From contig NZ_CP023548.1 of assembly GCF_002407205.1 (NCBI RefSeq), positions 2,070,501 through 2,134,500 on the forward strand: a DNA stretch of 64,000 bases, given 5' to 3'. Positions within the stretch are counted from its first letter, which is position 1. The number at the start of each line of letters is the position of its first letter. The notes beneath the pieces were generated by a model that was given only the letters and a program-made list of their open reading frames with translations, was not told the origin of the DNA and searched no databases. Positions 40,861-49,258 of this stretch are shown here, piece after piece. This DNA is from Rhodobacter sp. CZR27. Lineage in GTDB: Bacteria; Pseudomonadota; Alphaproteobacteria; Rhodobacterales; Rhodobacteraceae. A program made the translations under genes and the position numbers.

Positions 40861-42291
40861 TCATTCCGCGGCGGCGGCCCCCCGCCGCCGGCCTTCCAGA
40901 AGCGCCGAAAGCGTCCGGCGCAATTCCGCCTCGGTCACCGGCTTGCGCAGCAGCGCAGCACCCAGCCGGTCCACCCGCGCCTGAAGCTGCGGATCGGGTT
41001 CCGCCGTGACCACCAGCGCCGGCAGCCGCTGGCCAAGCCGTCGGCGCAGCGCCGCGATGGTCTGCAAGCCTGTCTCGCCGCGCTCCAGCCGGTAATCCGT
41101 CACCACCGCCTCGGGCGGAAGCCGCTCCAGCGCGGCCAGCGCCGTGCCGGTTCCGTCGGCGGTGGCAACCTCCACCCCCCAGCGCCGCAACAGCAGGGCA
41201 TAGGCCTCGCGCATCGCGGCATCGTTCTCGACCACCAGCACGCGCCGTCCCGCCAGTTGCACGGGCGGCGCCGAGGCCGTGGGCTCGGCCAGCATCACCG
41301 GCTCGGCCCCGCTGCCGGCAAGTCGCTGCACCGCCCCGGTGGCCGAGGCGGGATCCGGCCCCGCTGCCAGCGCCCCGGGTGCCTCCAGCGCGCGGGGCAG
41401 ACGGATGCGGAACACCGACCCCCGCCCCGGCTCGCTCCGCAGGTCGATGTCATGGCCAAGCCTGAGACAGGCCCGCCGCACGATGGACAGGCCAAGGCCG
41501 GTGCCCGGCTCCTCGCCATCCGGCGCCAGCCGCTCGAATTCGTTGAAGATGCGCTCGCGATCCTCCACCGCGATGCCGGGTCCGGTGTCGTGGACCTCCA
41601 GCCAGACATCCGCGCCCTGCCGCCTGGCGCCGACCAGCACGCGGCCCGAGGCGGTATACTTGATCGCATTGGACACCAGGTTCTGCGCGATGCGGCGCAG
41701 GAAGACCGGGTTCGACATCACCGTGGCCGACGAGATCACGAAGCGCAGGTCGAGGCCCCGCGCCTCGGCCGCGCCCTGAAAGTCGACGGCCAGCCGCTGG
41801 AACAGCCGGCCGAGCGACACGCGCTCGCAGCTGACGTCGAGCCGGACGGAATCCAGCCGCGAGATTTCCAGCAGCGCGCGGATCAACTCCTCGGTCGAGT
41901 CGAAGGCCGTGCCGATCCGCGCCACGAGGTCAGACTGCAGCGGATCCGACAGCGTCTCGGACAGGTGCGACAGGAACAGCTTGGCCGCGCTCAGGGGTTG
42001 CAGCAGGTCGTGGCTCGCCGCGCGCAGGAAGCGCGACTTCGAACGGTTGGCCTCGTCCGCCGTCTCGCGCGCCAGCGCCAGTTCGCGGTTGGTCAGTTCC
42101 AGATGCGACAGCGCCTGTTCCAGATCGCGGTTGCGGGCGAGAAGTTCCTGTTCCAGCACGGCGGCGGTCTGGAACAGCATCCAGTGCGATCCGCGCGAGG
42201 CATCGGCCCGGTCCAGCCGGTCGATCAGCGCGGCATTGATGCGCTTCAGCTTCTCGATCTGGCGTTCCGGACTGTCCCCGTCACGCAGCAT
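40861..42291 (-). CDS. Hybrid sensor histidine kinase (FlhS/AfdS-like)
   Basis: A 476-residue cytoplasmic kinase with no membrane segment. A coiled coil (about 40-85) precedes the phosphoacceptor His94 (AASHDLLQPLSAAK), then the N box (NLVSNAIKYT), G1 (DTGPGIA), G2 (GTGLGLSIV), and a C-terminal receiver (about 350-465) with its Asp in VVTDYRLERGETG. It is next to a FIST protein and a LuxR-type regulator and close to adhI/xoxF. Paracoccus FlhS and Rhodobacter AfdS occupy this role for formaldehyde induction, so an equivalent job is likely but inferred. Confidence 0.82.
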   Translation of the reverse strand: MLRDGDSPERQIEKLKRINAALIDRLDRADASRGSHWMLFQTAAVLEQELLARNRDLEQALSHLELTNRELALARETADEANRSKSRFLRAASHDLLQPLSAAKLFLSHLSETLSDPLQSDLVARIGTAFDSTEELIRALLEISRLDSVRLDVSCERVSLGRLFQRLAVDFQGAAEARGLDLRFVISSATVMSNPVFLRRIAQNLVSNAIKYTASGRVLVGARRQGADVWLEVHDTGPGIAVEDRERIFNEFERLAPDGEEPGTGLGLSIVRRACLRLGHDIDLRSEPGRGSVFRIRLPRALEAPGALAAGPDPASATGAVQRLAGSGAEPVMLAEPTASAPPVQLAGRRVLVVENDAAMREAYALLLRRWGVEVATADGTGTALAALERLPPEAVVTDYRLERGETGLQTIAALRRRLGQRLPALVVTAEPDPQLQARVDRLGAALLRKPVTEAELRRTLSALLEGRRRGAAAAE

Positions 42292-43441
42292 GGTCGGGCT
42301 CCATCAGTGCGAGACCGACGAAGGTCTGGTTCACATGCACGCCGCCATGCTGCTCGCCGTAGGTGTTGAAGCCCGCGATGCGCCAGTCGGCGAAGAGCCT
42401 TGCCACCGCAGGCTCCAGCCCCGCCTGTTCCAGCGCCAGCCGGCGCAGGATGCAGTCGAAGGCCAGGATCAGCGCCGGCCGGCCGCCGAGGTCGCGAAGT
42501 CGCGCCTCGAGCCCGTGGGTCAGGTCATCCGCCCTGCCCAGCGCCAGAAGCACCCCGGTCTCGATCGAGGACATCAGCGTCAGGCCGCCCTCGGGCGTCA
42601 CCTCGCGGATCGCGCGGACATGGTATTGCCCGCCCATGCGCACCAGCAACGGATTTTCGGCGAAGACGCGCGGGTTCAGCGCCTCGGGATCGAGGCCGAT
42701 CAGCCGGGCATATTCCTCGGCCGCGGGCTCGGCGTTGATCTCGAGGATCAGCCGCTCCTCCGGGATTGCGGCTGTCACCACCATCCGGCCGCCCTCGGGC
42801 GAGAAGTGGTCGAAGATCACCTGCTCCAGCGCGAAGTCGGTCTCGAACAGGGCGAAGATCGCGCTGTCTCGGTGGGTCTCGCCATCGAGGACAAGGCAGG
42901 TCTCCTCGAAGCGCAGCCCGTCGCCGGCAGAGCCACCCAGCACCGGCAGACGATGGGCGACCGCATCGACCGTGGCTGCCACCAGTTCCTCCTGCCGGCT
43001 CAGCCCGTCGATCAGCAGCAGGCCGAAGCGCTGCCGCCGCGGCTGCGCGTCGAACCGCGTGAGCAATCCGCGCAGGCCGGTCATCCATTCCGACACACCA
43101 AGGCCCGAGAGGTTGCGCAGCCAGACCGCATCGGCGCGGAAGCGGCGCGCGGGCAGGCCCACCGCCACGACGTTGCCGTTGCCATAGCCGCCGCAGGCGA
43201 ATTCCCCCGCCGAGGAACAGCCGATGACCCGCGCCCCCAGCCCCGTGCGGAGCGTCGCGGCAAGGCTGGGCAGATCTGTGCCGGGCGAGGCGAACAGCAG
43301 CACGGCGGCCGGCGCCGCGGGTGCAAGGCCGTCCAGCAGCCGGGCGGCGAGGTCAGGCGCCGCCGCCGGATGGGACAGCACCACCGGCGCCCCCGCCGCG
43401 AGATCCGGGAGCGTCTCGCCGACGGCAAGTCCCTCGATCAC
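42281..43441 (-). CDS. FIST-domain sensory protein
   Basis: A 386-residue protein with an N-terminal FIST domain (VIGCSSAGEFACGG, VLGGSAGDGLRFEET) and a C-terminal FIST_C domain (DPEALNPRVFAENPLLV, FNTYGEQHGGVHVNQTFVG). FIST domains are predicted small-ligand sensors in signalling operons. A GTG was chosen as start with AGGAGG 7 nt upstream. Its end overlaps the kinase start by 11 nt, and the response regulator gene ends 41 bp before it, so all three form one unit. Confidence 0.85.
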   Translation of the reverse strand: MIEGLAVGETLPDLAAGAPVVLSHPAAAPDLAARLLDGLAPAAPAAVLLFASPGTDLPSLAATLRTGLGARVIGCSSAGEFACGGYGNGNVVAVGLPARRFRADAVWLRNLSGLGVSEWMTGLRGLLTRFDAQPRRQRFGLLLIDGLSRQEELVAATVDAVAHRLPVLGGSAGDGLRFEETCLVLDGETHRDSAIFALFETDFALEQVIFDHFSPEGGRMVVTAAIPEERLILEINAEPAAEEYARLIGLDPEALNPRVFAENPLLVRMGGQYHVRAIREVTPEGGLTLMSSIETGVLLALGRADDLTHGLEARLRDLGGRPALILAFDCILRRLALEQAGLEPAVARLFADWRIAGFNTYGEQHGGVHVNQTFVGLALMEPDHAA

Positions 43442-43482
43442 TCGCACTCCTCCTGCGGACGTCCCCTGGTCAATCCCGACCC

Positions 43483-44193
43483 CTAGCGCGCGAAGATCCG
43501 CGCCTTGCTCGCCAGAAGGGCGGCCTGCGTGCGGTTCCTCACGTTGATCTTCGACATGATGGCCGCGATGTGGGTCTTCACCGTCGCCTCGGCGATCGAA
43601 AGCTCGTAAGAGATCAGCTTGTTCGGCCGGCCCTGGCAGATCAGCCGCAGGATGTTCATCTGCTGCGGTGTCAGCGTGGCGAAACTGCGGGCGAGTTCGC
43701 GCATCTGCTCGCCCCCGTCCTCGGCGGCACCCTCGGCGTCGTATTCCTCGGGCGTCACCGGCTCTCCCGCCCACATCCGCTCGAAGGCGTCGATCATCTG
43801 CGGACGCGGCAGGCTCTTCGAGACGTAGCCCAGCGCGCCGGCCGCCATGACCGCCATCACCATGTCGGAATCGACCTCGGCCGAGATCACCGTCAGCGGC
43901 ACGTTGCGGGCCAGCCGCTTCAGCGTCATCACGCCCTCGATCCCGCGCACGTCCGGCAGGTTCAGGTCAAGCACGATGGCATCCGGCAGCGCCCCCTCGT
44001 GCAGCAGCTTCTCGGCGGCGGCGAGGCTTGCCGCGCTGCGCACGCGCTTCAGCCCGAAGGCATGCGTGAGCGTCATCGCCAGAGCATCGCACATCAGCGG
44101 ATGATCATCGACGATCATCACGTCGCTGATCCCGCGCGCGGGCACCTTTTGCGCTCCCGCGCAACCGATGCTCCACCCAGGAACATGTCCCAT
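43483..44193 (-). CDS. LuxR/NarL-family response regulator (FlhR/AfdR-like)
   Basis: A 236-residue regulator with receiver Asp76 (AIVLDLNLPDVRG) and a C-terminal HTH (LTPQQMNILRLICQGRPNKLISYELSIAEATVKTH...; the recognition helix is ATVKTHIAAIMSK). In Rhodobacter sphaeroides AfdR activates adhI after phosphorylation, and Paracoccus FlhR has the same role; location and partner kinase favour that assignment here. GGGAGGAAGAC precedes the ATG. Identity with AfdR itself is not proven. Confidence 0.82.
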   Translation of the reverse strand: MGHVPGWSIGCAGAQKVPARGISDVMIVDDHPLMCDALAMTLTHAFGLKRVRSAASLAAAEKLLHEGALPDAIVLDLNLPDVRGIEGVMTLKRLARNVPLTVISAEVDSDMVMAVMAAGALGYVSKSLPRPQMIDAFERMWAGEPVTPEEYDAEGAAEDGGEQMRELARSFATLTPQQMNILRLICQGRPNKLISYELSIAEATVKTHIAAIMSKINVRNRTQAALLASKARIFAR

Positions 44194-44398
44194 GTCTTCC
44201 TCCCGTTTCCGCGCGGGCTTCCTCCTCCCTGCGCGGCACCCCTCCTGTCAGGCCCGACCCCTGCGTCCCCCGTGTTCCCGGACTCCCGTCCGACCTCGGA
44301 CCCTGACCGTCCCGGCAGACCCGGTCCGCGGCAAAATCGTGCCGGAAGAAACGCGCAAGGTCACCCTGCGGTTCCGGCGAACTGCGAAATCCGGCGCC

Positions 44399-45208
44399 TC
44401 AGCCGGCCGGAACCGGGAAGGTGCCGCCAAACTCCGCGCCGTCGGTATCCACGGCGCGCACCTGAATCGCACCCGCTCCGTTGTCACGGTAGCGGAAGGT
44501 GAAGACCGGGTCTTCCGAGATCGAGATCCCGCCGGTCATCGTGAACAGCAGATCCTCGCCCTGCCGCACCTCGAGCAGGTCGATGAAGCGGGCGGGAATG
44601 GTCATCAGCGTGACCTGATCGCGCTGGAGCCCCGAATAGTTCGGATGCCGGATCATCAGCTTCGCCTCGCGCCGCAGGCCGCCGGCATCCTCGGCCGCGG
44701 CGAGCGGCTGGAACCGCATCTCGCCCAGATGCGCAAGAGCGGCTTCGGCATTCTTGCTTGACGGCGCGGCGCAGCCACCGCTGGCGCGAACGAAGCGCCC
44801 CGCCATGGTCCAGTCGCCCTCGTCCGTCCGCCCCACGGCCCGCACGTTCGAATAGGCGTTCACCCGGACGCGGACCTCGAGATCGAGCGGATGCATCGCC
44901 TCGCCCAGCGTGAAGGTGGCGGCGACCGGCGAGGGATTCTCGTCGATCATCAGCGTCATCTCGGTCAGGCGCGGCGCGTCGGCCGGCTGGGTCACGTGGA
45001 CGGGCACCAGCGCCGGGTCATGCGCGCGGAACGGCGCGTCGAGGGCCAACGCCGCGGGGGTTTCGGAAATGGCATCCGCTCCGAACACATCGAGGCGGAG
45101 GCTCTCCCACGCCTCGCCGGGCTGCAGCGGGCTCGGCTTCGGCTCCTCGGCCCAGAGCGGTGTCGCGATCAGAACTGCACAAATGATTGTCGGCCGGACG
45201 ATGCGCAT
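44399..45208 (-). CDS. Quinoprotein dehydrogenase-associated SoxYZ-like carrier
   Basis: A 269-residue periplasmic protein: signal peptide (LIATPLWAEE), a SoxY-like half (about 30-150) ending in a single-cysteine arm (ASGGCAAPS), then a SoxZ-like half (about 165-269, LMIRHPNYSGLQRDQ). In thiosulfate oxidation SoxY carries sulfur on a C-terminal GGCGG arm; here both subunits are fused and the cysteine is internal. Members of this family occur near PQQ dehydrogenases; their cargo is unknown. Divergent from the metallohydrolase gene. Confidence 0.85.
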   Translation of the reverse strand: MRIVRPTIICAVLIATPLWAEEPKPSPLQPGEAWESLRLDVFGADAISETPAALALDAPFRAHDPALVPVHVTQPADAPRLTEMTLMIDENPSPVAATFTLGEAMHPLDLEVRVRVNAYSNVRAVGRTDEGDWTMAGRFVRASGGCAAPSSKNAEAALAHLGEMRFQPLAAAEDAGGLRREAKLMIRHPNYSGLQRDQVTLMTIPARFIDLLEVRQGEDLLFTMTGGISISEDPVFTFRYRDNGAGAIQVRAVDTDGAEFGGTFPVPAG

Positions 45209-45223
45209 GGCGATCTCCTGTGC

Positions 45224-45235
45224 TGTCGTGCGACA
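45224..45235. promoter_or_regulatory. Candidate operator between divergent carrier and hydrolase genes
   Basis: TGTCG-TG-CGACA, an inverted repeat, lies in the 107-bp gap between the two start codons, 15 bp upstream of the carrier gene. A partly similar CGACGACA follows 17 bp later. Could serve both directions. Confidence 0.3.
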
Positions 45236-45315
45236 TCAAACCACGCGACGACAGGCCCGCCTATCAGACTTTCGGCTGAGTCCGCGGATGGGCGGAAAGC
45301 CGCTAGGCAGGGGGA

Positions 45316-46359
45316 ATGTTTCATCTGCTGCTCACCGCCTGCCTTGCGGCCGAGCCCGCCACCTGCGCCGAGCGGCTGCTGCCGGCGCCGTCCCCTCTCA
45401 CACGCGAGGAATGCGAGACGGGGGCAGAGGCACGGGCCGCAAGCTGGCTGGCGACGCATCCGGATCTTGCGGGACGCGGCACGCGCTGCGCCGCTACCGA
45501 CTCGCTGCCGGCCCTGACCCTGTCCGAGGTCGTGCCGGGCGTTCTGGTGCACGAGGGCACCCCCGCCCTGCCCGACCGCGCGAACCGCGGCGCGATCGCC
45601 AATCTCGGGGTGGTGATCGGGACGGATGCGATCGCCGTGATCGACGCCGGATCCAGTCGGGCCGAGGCCGAGGCCCTGTTCGCGGCCATCCGCCTTCACA
45701 GCCCGCTGCCGATCCGCGCGCTGATCGTGACCCACATGCACCCCGACCACAGTTTCGGCGCGGACCTGTTCCGCGAGGCCGGGGCCGAGGTTCTCGGCGC
45801 GCCGAAGCTTGCCGCCGGCATCGAGTCCCGCGCCGCCGCATGGCTGCAGAGCTATCCGCCGCAGGTCGGGACAAAGGCCCTGCTGGGCACCCGGCCCATT
45901 CCCCCAGACCGCGGCGTCGCCGAGGAGCGGATCGACCTTGGCGGTGCGACGCTGCACCTGCGCGCCGCGGCCACCGCCCATACCGACAATGACCTGACCG
46001 TGCTCCACGCGGAGTCGGGCACGCTCTTCACGGGCGATCTGGTGTTCAACGGGCTTCTGCCCACGCTGGACGGCTCGCTGACCGGCTGGCTCGGCTGGCT
46101 GGGCGAGAGCCGCCCCGAGGTGCGCCGGATCGTGGCGGGACACGGTCCCGCTCCGCTGCCCTGGCCCGCGGGCGCCGCGGCCACCCGGGGCTATCTGGAC
46201 CGGCTGCGGACTGACATCCGCGCCGCCATTGCCGCCGGCCAGCCGATGAGCGAGGCGATCCGCCAGAGCCATCCGCAGGACGCCGCGCGCTGGCAGGGCT
46301 ACGATGTCAGCCACCCGCGCAACGCCTCGGCGGCCTATGCGGAACTGGAATGGGAATGA
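45316..46359 (+). CDS. Quinoprotein relay system zinc metallohydrolase (MBL fold)
   Basis: A 347-residue secreted metallo-beta-lactamase-fold protein. The zinc motif is THMHPDHSFGADLF, with further ligands in ATAHTDNDLTV, FTGDLVFNG and VAGHGPAP. A short N-terminal hydrophobic segment (LLLTACLAAEPATCAE) may be a signal. The family is known only from genomes with PQQ dehydrogenases, next to SoxYZ-like carriers, as here. Its reaction is unknown; thiol-ester hydrolysis on the carrier is conceivable. Confidence 0.82.
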   Translation: MFHLLLTACLAAEPATCAERLLPAPSPLTREECETGAEARAASWLATHPDLAGRGTRCAATDSLPALTLSEVVPGVLVHEGTPALPDRANRGAIANLGVVIGTDAIAVIDAGSSRAEAEALFAAIRLHSPLPIRALIVTHMHPDHSFGADLFREAGAEVLGAPKLAAGIESRAAAWLQSYPPQVGTKALLGTRPIPPDRGVAEERIDLGGATLHLRAAATAHTDNDLTVLHAESGTLFTGDLVFNGLLPTLDGSLTGWLGWLGESRPEVRRIVAGHGPAPLPWPAGAAATRGYLDRLRTDIRAAIAAGQPMSEAIRQSHPQDAARWQGYDVSHPRNASAAYAELEWE

Positions 46360-46371
46360 CGCGCCGGGGCG

Positions 46372-46965
46372 CTACTTCGGCAGGTGCCGGACCACTGCCC
46401 GTCCCAGCGCGAAGGCCCGGCGCTCGAGGATCACCGGCGTCTCGCAGACATAGGTCAGCGCCTGCTGGCGGTCGCGGAAGATCCGGGTGTCCCAGTCCAG
46501 CCGCTCCTCCAGCGCGTCGATGCGGTCGAAATCCTTCGGCTCGGCCGCCATCAGCGTGGCCATCTCGGCCCGGGTCCCGTCAATTCGCCGGTCGAGTGCC
46601 GCCTGGCTATGGGCATAGCGCGCGATACCGGCCATGACGCGGGTCCGCACTGCCTCGATCCGCTGGAAGGTCGCAAGGAACAGCGCCACGAGTTCCGCGG
46701 GCTCGTGCCCGTTCGCGAACTCGGCGATCATGGTTTCGGCCTCCTCGACCGGCAGGCGGCGCTGCTCCAGGGTTCGGGCCAGCGCCTCGATCTCGGGCGA
46801 GGCGGCCAGCTCCTCGGCCCGCGCATCGGGCACCGGCCCGCCCCAGACCTGCCCCAGCGACAGATGGGGCTGCTTGCGCTGCACGCAGGGCCAGTCGGGA
46901 TCGGAGGTTTCCGCCGCCCCGGCCGTGCCGGCCGCGAGGATCGCCGGAAGGACCCATCTGAGCAT
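46372..46965 (-). CDS. Secreted helical protein in the xox cluster (197 residues)
   Basis: A signal peptide (AILAAGTAGAAETS) precedes a mainly alpha-helical domain with two cysteines (DWPCVQRKQPHLSLGQVW and TYVCETPV). The region resembles unnamed proteins encoded beside the PQQ-associated ABC transporter; I cannot give a function. AGGAGG precedes the ATG, 9 bp after the permease gene ends, so it is the last gene of that operon. Confidence 0.7.
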   Translation of the reverse strand: MLRWVLPAILAAGTAGAAETSDPDWPCVQRKQPHLSLGQVWGGPVPDARAEELAASPEIEALARTLEQRRLPVEEAETMIAEFANGHEPAELVALFLATFQRIEAVRTRVMAGIARYAHSQAALDRRIDGTRAEMATLMAAEPKDFDRIDALEERLDWDTRIFRDRQQALTYVCETPVILERRAFALGRAVVRHLPK

Positions 46966-46974
46966 CGAAACCTC

Positions 46975-47835
46975 CTAGCGCTTGCGCAGCGACCAAAGAC
47001 CCTTGGACGGGTCATACATGAAGACCGCCGCCCCGAAGAACGCCGCCGCACAGCCGAGGACGATCGCGAAGGCCAGCGGCTCGAACTGCAGGTAGAGCGC
47101 GAAACGGATCAGCTCCACGGCATGGGTGAAGGGATTGGCGAAGGCGATGTCGGCCAGCAGCGGGCTTGAATCGCGCAGCCGCCACAGCGGATAAAGCGCG
47201 GTCGAGGCGAAGAACATCGGGAAGATCACGAAGTTCATCACCCCCGCGAAATTCTCCAGCTGCCGGATCGCCGACGAGATGAAAAGGCCCAGCGCCCCCA
47301 GCATGATGCCCGACAGGAACAGCGCCGGCAGCACGGCCAGATAGCCGAGCGGCGGCGGCTCGATCCCCCAAGCCCAGGCGATCAGCAGGAAGGCATAGAC
47401 CTGCAGGATCGAGACCAGCACCCCCGCCACCAGCTTCGAGCCGAGCAGGAACCAGCGCGGGTAGGGGCTGACCAGCAGCGTCCGCATCGCCCCCGTCTCG
47501 CGGTCATAGACCATCGAGAGCGAGGACTGCATGCCGTTGAACAGCTGGATCATCGCGCAAAGGCCGGGCGTGACGTAGACTTCGTAGAGCACGTAGGTCT
47601 GGTAGGGCGGCGTGATCGACAGCCCGAGCACCGCGCGGAACCCCGCGGCGAAGATGAACAGCCAGACCAGCGGACGCACCAGCGCCGACAGGAAACGCTC
47701 GCGCTGGCGGGTGAAGCGCAGCACCTCGCGCCCGGCAATGCCGGAAAACGCGATGAGGTAGCCGCGCAGGGATCGCCCATGTCCCAGCGGTGGCCGCGGA
47801 GTCGCCACGGCAGGCGGACGGTGGGGCGCGGTCAT
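46975..47835 (-). CDS. ABC-2 type transporter permease, PQQ-dependent catabolism type
   Basis: A 286-residue membrane protein with about six helices and the ABC-2 layout (YDRETGAMRTLLVSPYPRWF amphipathic loop). It overlaps the ATPase gene by 4 nt. Such exporters accompany PQQ alcohol dehydrogenase clusters; the substrate is unknown. Confidence 0.88.
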   Translation of the reverse strand: MTAPHRPPAVATPRPPLGHGRSLRGYLIAFSGIAGREVLRFTRQRERFLSALVRPLVWLFIFAAGFRAVLGLSITPPYQTYVLYEVYVTPGLCAMIQLFNGMQSSLSMVYDRETGAMRTLLVSPYPRWFLLGSKLVAGVLVSILQVYAFLLIAWAWGIEPPPLGYLAVLPALFLSGIMLGALGLFISSAIRQLENFAGVMNFVIFPMFFASTALYPLWRLRDSSPLLADIAFANPFTHAVELIRFALYLQFEPLAFAIVLGCAAAFFGAAVFMYDPSKGLWSLRKR

Positions 47836-48560
47836 GCGTCCTCTCCGGTCAGCGCGAGGAACCCCTGCGCGAGGCTACCCCCCAGATCCGCAGCGCGCCC
47901 GGCCAGGCGCACCTCGCCCCGGTGCAGCACCACCACGCGATCCACGGGCGCAATTTCTTCCATCATGTGCGTGGCCCAGAGCGCCGAGACCCCCTCGGCC
48001 GCGATCAGGGAGCGCACGACCGTCTGCACCTCGTCGCGCGAGCGCAGGTCAAGGCCCGCCGTCGCCTCGTCGAGCAGCAGAAGCTCGGGCCGGTGCAGCA
48101 GGGCCCGCGCGATCTCGGCGCGACGCTGCTGCCCGCCCGAGAGCGTGGCGACCCGCGCCCCCGCCTTGTCGGTCAGGCTGACCAGCGCCAGAACCTCGTC
48201 GATCCGCAGCGCCGCCTCGCGCCGGCCGATCCCGTGCAGCGCCGCGTGATAGCGCAGGTTCTGCACGAGGGTCAGGTCGGCATCCAGCGCCCGGCTCTGG
48301 AACACGATGCCAAGCCGGGCCAGCGCCTCGCCGGGCTGGCGCCGCGCATCGAAGCCCGCCACGCGGATCGTCCCGCTGGTCGAATCGTAAAGCCGCGTGA
48401 TGAGCGAGAAGAGCGTGGTCTTGCCCGCCCCGTTCACGCCCAGAAGCGCCACAAAGGCACCGCGCGGGACAGTGAAGCTCACATCGCGCAGGGCATGGAC
48501 CGAGCCGAAGGAATGGCTCAGCCCGGTGATCTCCAGCGCGGGCGGCGGGGCCTGCATCAT
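47832..48560 (-). CDS. ABC transporter ATP-binding protein, PQQ-dependent catabolism type
   Basis: A 242-residue ATPase with Walker A GVNGAGKTT, signature LSGGQQRRAEIARAL, Walker B LLLDEATAGLD and an H-loop in WATHMMEE. It pairs with the ABC-2 permease downstream and overlaps the small secreted protein gene upstream by 4 nt. Two adjacent ATG codons are possible starts. Confidence 0.9.
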   Translation of the reverse strand: MMQAPPPALEITGLSHSFGSVHALRDVSFTVPRGAFVALLGVNGAGKTTLFSLITRLYDSTSGTIRVAGFDARRQPGEALARLGIVFQSRALDADLTLVQNLRYHAALHGIGRREAALRIDEVLALVSLTDKAGARVATLSGGQQRRAEIARALLHRPELLLLDEATAGLDLRSRDEVQTVVRSLIAAEGVSALWATHMMEEIAPVDRVVVLHRGEVRLAGRAADLGGSLAQGFLALTGEDA

Positions 48561-48799
48561 TCCTTGCGCTTCTCCGTCACGGCGAAATTCGCGTCGAGCT
48601 TGATGTCATACTGCCCGTCGGCGCAGAACACGTCATCCAGTTCCCATCCGTCCCCCTCGGCCTCGATGTTGGCAGGATCGACCTCGCATTGCATCGCGGC
48701 AAGCAGCGCCGTCACCTTCTCGACGGTGGCCGGGTCGGCCTCCTGCGCCATGGCCGGTGCGGCGGCGAGCAGAAGGCCCAGCGTCACGATCTTCTTCAT
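48557..48799 (-). CDS. Small secreted protein (80 residues, PepSY-like end)
   Basis: A signal peptide (LLLAAAPAMAQE) leaves a mature part of about 60 residues with two cysteines (AMQCEVDP and DVFCADGQ). The C-terminal YDIKLDANFAVTEKRKE resembles the strand pair of PepSY domains. Function unknown. GGGAGAGAGGA precedes the ATG; it sits between the beta-propeller group and the ABC ATPase in one operon. Confidence 0.72.
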   Translation of the reverse strand: MKKIVTLGLLLAAAPAMAQEADPATVEKVTALLAAMQCEVDPANIEAEGDGWELDDVFCADGQYDIKLDANFAVTEKRKE

Positions 48800-48812
48800 T
48801 CCTCTCTCCCTG

Positions 48813-49244
48813 TCAGCGGATGGTGAACGTCGCGCGCTGGCTTTCGCCGGACGAGCCGGGAATGCTCAGCGTGAAGCTGCCCGGGACCACGGCCACAAAG
48901 GAGATCAGCGCCTCGCCCGCCTCGTCGAACTCGATCGAATGCACGCCCATCGGGCGGATCTCGATGCCGTTGATGACGATCTCGTTGATCCAGATCGCGC
49001 GGAAGAAATCCCCGCCCGACAGCGCAAGCTCGGCCGAGCCGTCGGCCACGAGCTTGATGCGGTAGAAGCCGCCCGACTTCAGCTCGTAGGGTGTCGCCGC
49101 CACCGGCTTGCCCGAGGCCAGCGTCAGATCCGCCAGATCCTCGCGGTTGCTGGCCGACATCAGCCCGGCAAAGCCGAAATCATGCGCGCCGGCCGGGGCC
49201 GCGACCAGTGCTGCCAGCCCGAGGGCGAATATCCGTCCGATCAT
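48813..49244 (-). CDS. Secreted protein of unknown function (143 residues)
   Basis: A signal peptide (ALGLAALVAAPAGAHD) is followed by an all-beta domain (YELKSGGFYRIKLVADG, ...ALISFVAVVPGSFTLSIPG) that looks like a small immunoglobulin- or cupredoxin-like sandwich, without visible copper ligands. The start with GGAGG 6 nt upstream was chosen. It lies between the beta-propeller gene (14 bp) and the 80-residue protein (13 bp). Confidence 0.72.
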   Translation of the reverse strand: MIGRIFALGLAALVAAPAGAHDFGFAGLMSASNREDLADLTLASGKPVAATPYELKSGGFYRIKLVADGSAELALSGGDFFRAIWINEIVINGIEIRPMGVHSIEFDEAGEALISFVAVVPGSFTLSIPGSSGESQRATFTIR

Positions 49245-49258
49245 CCCTGTCCTCCGTT

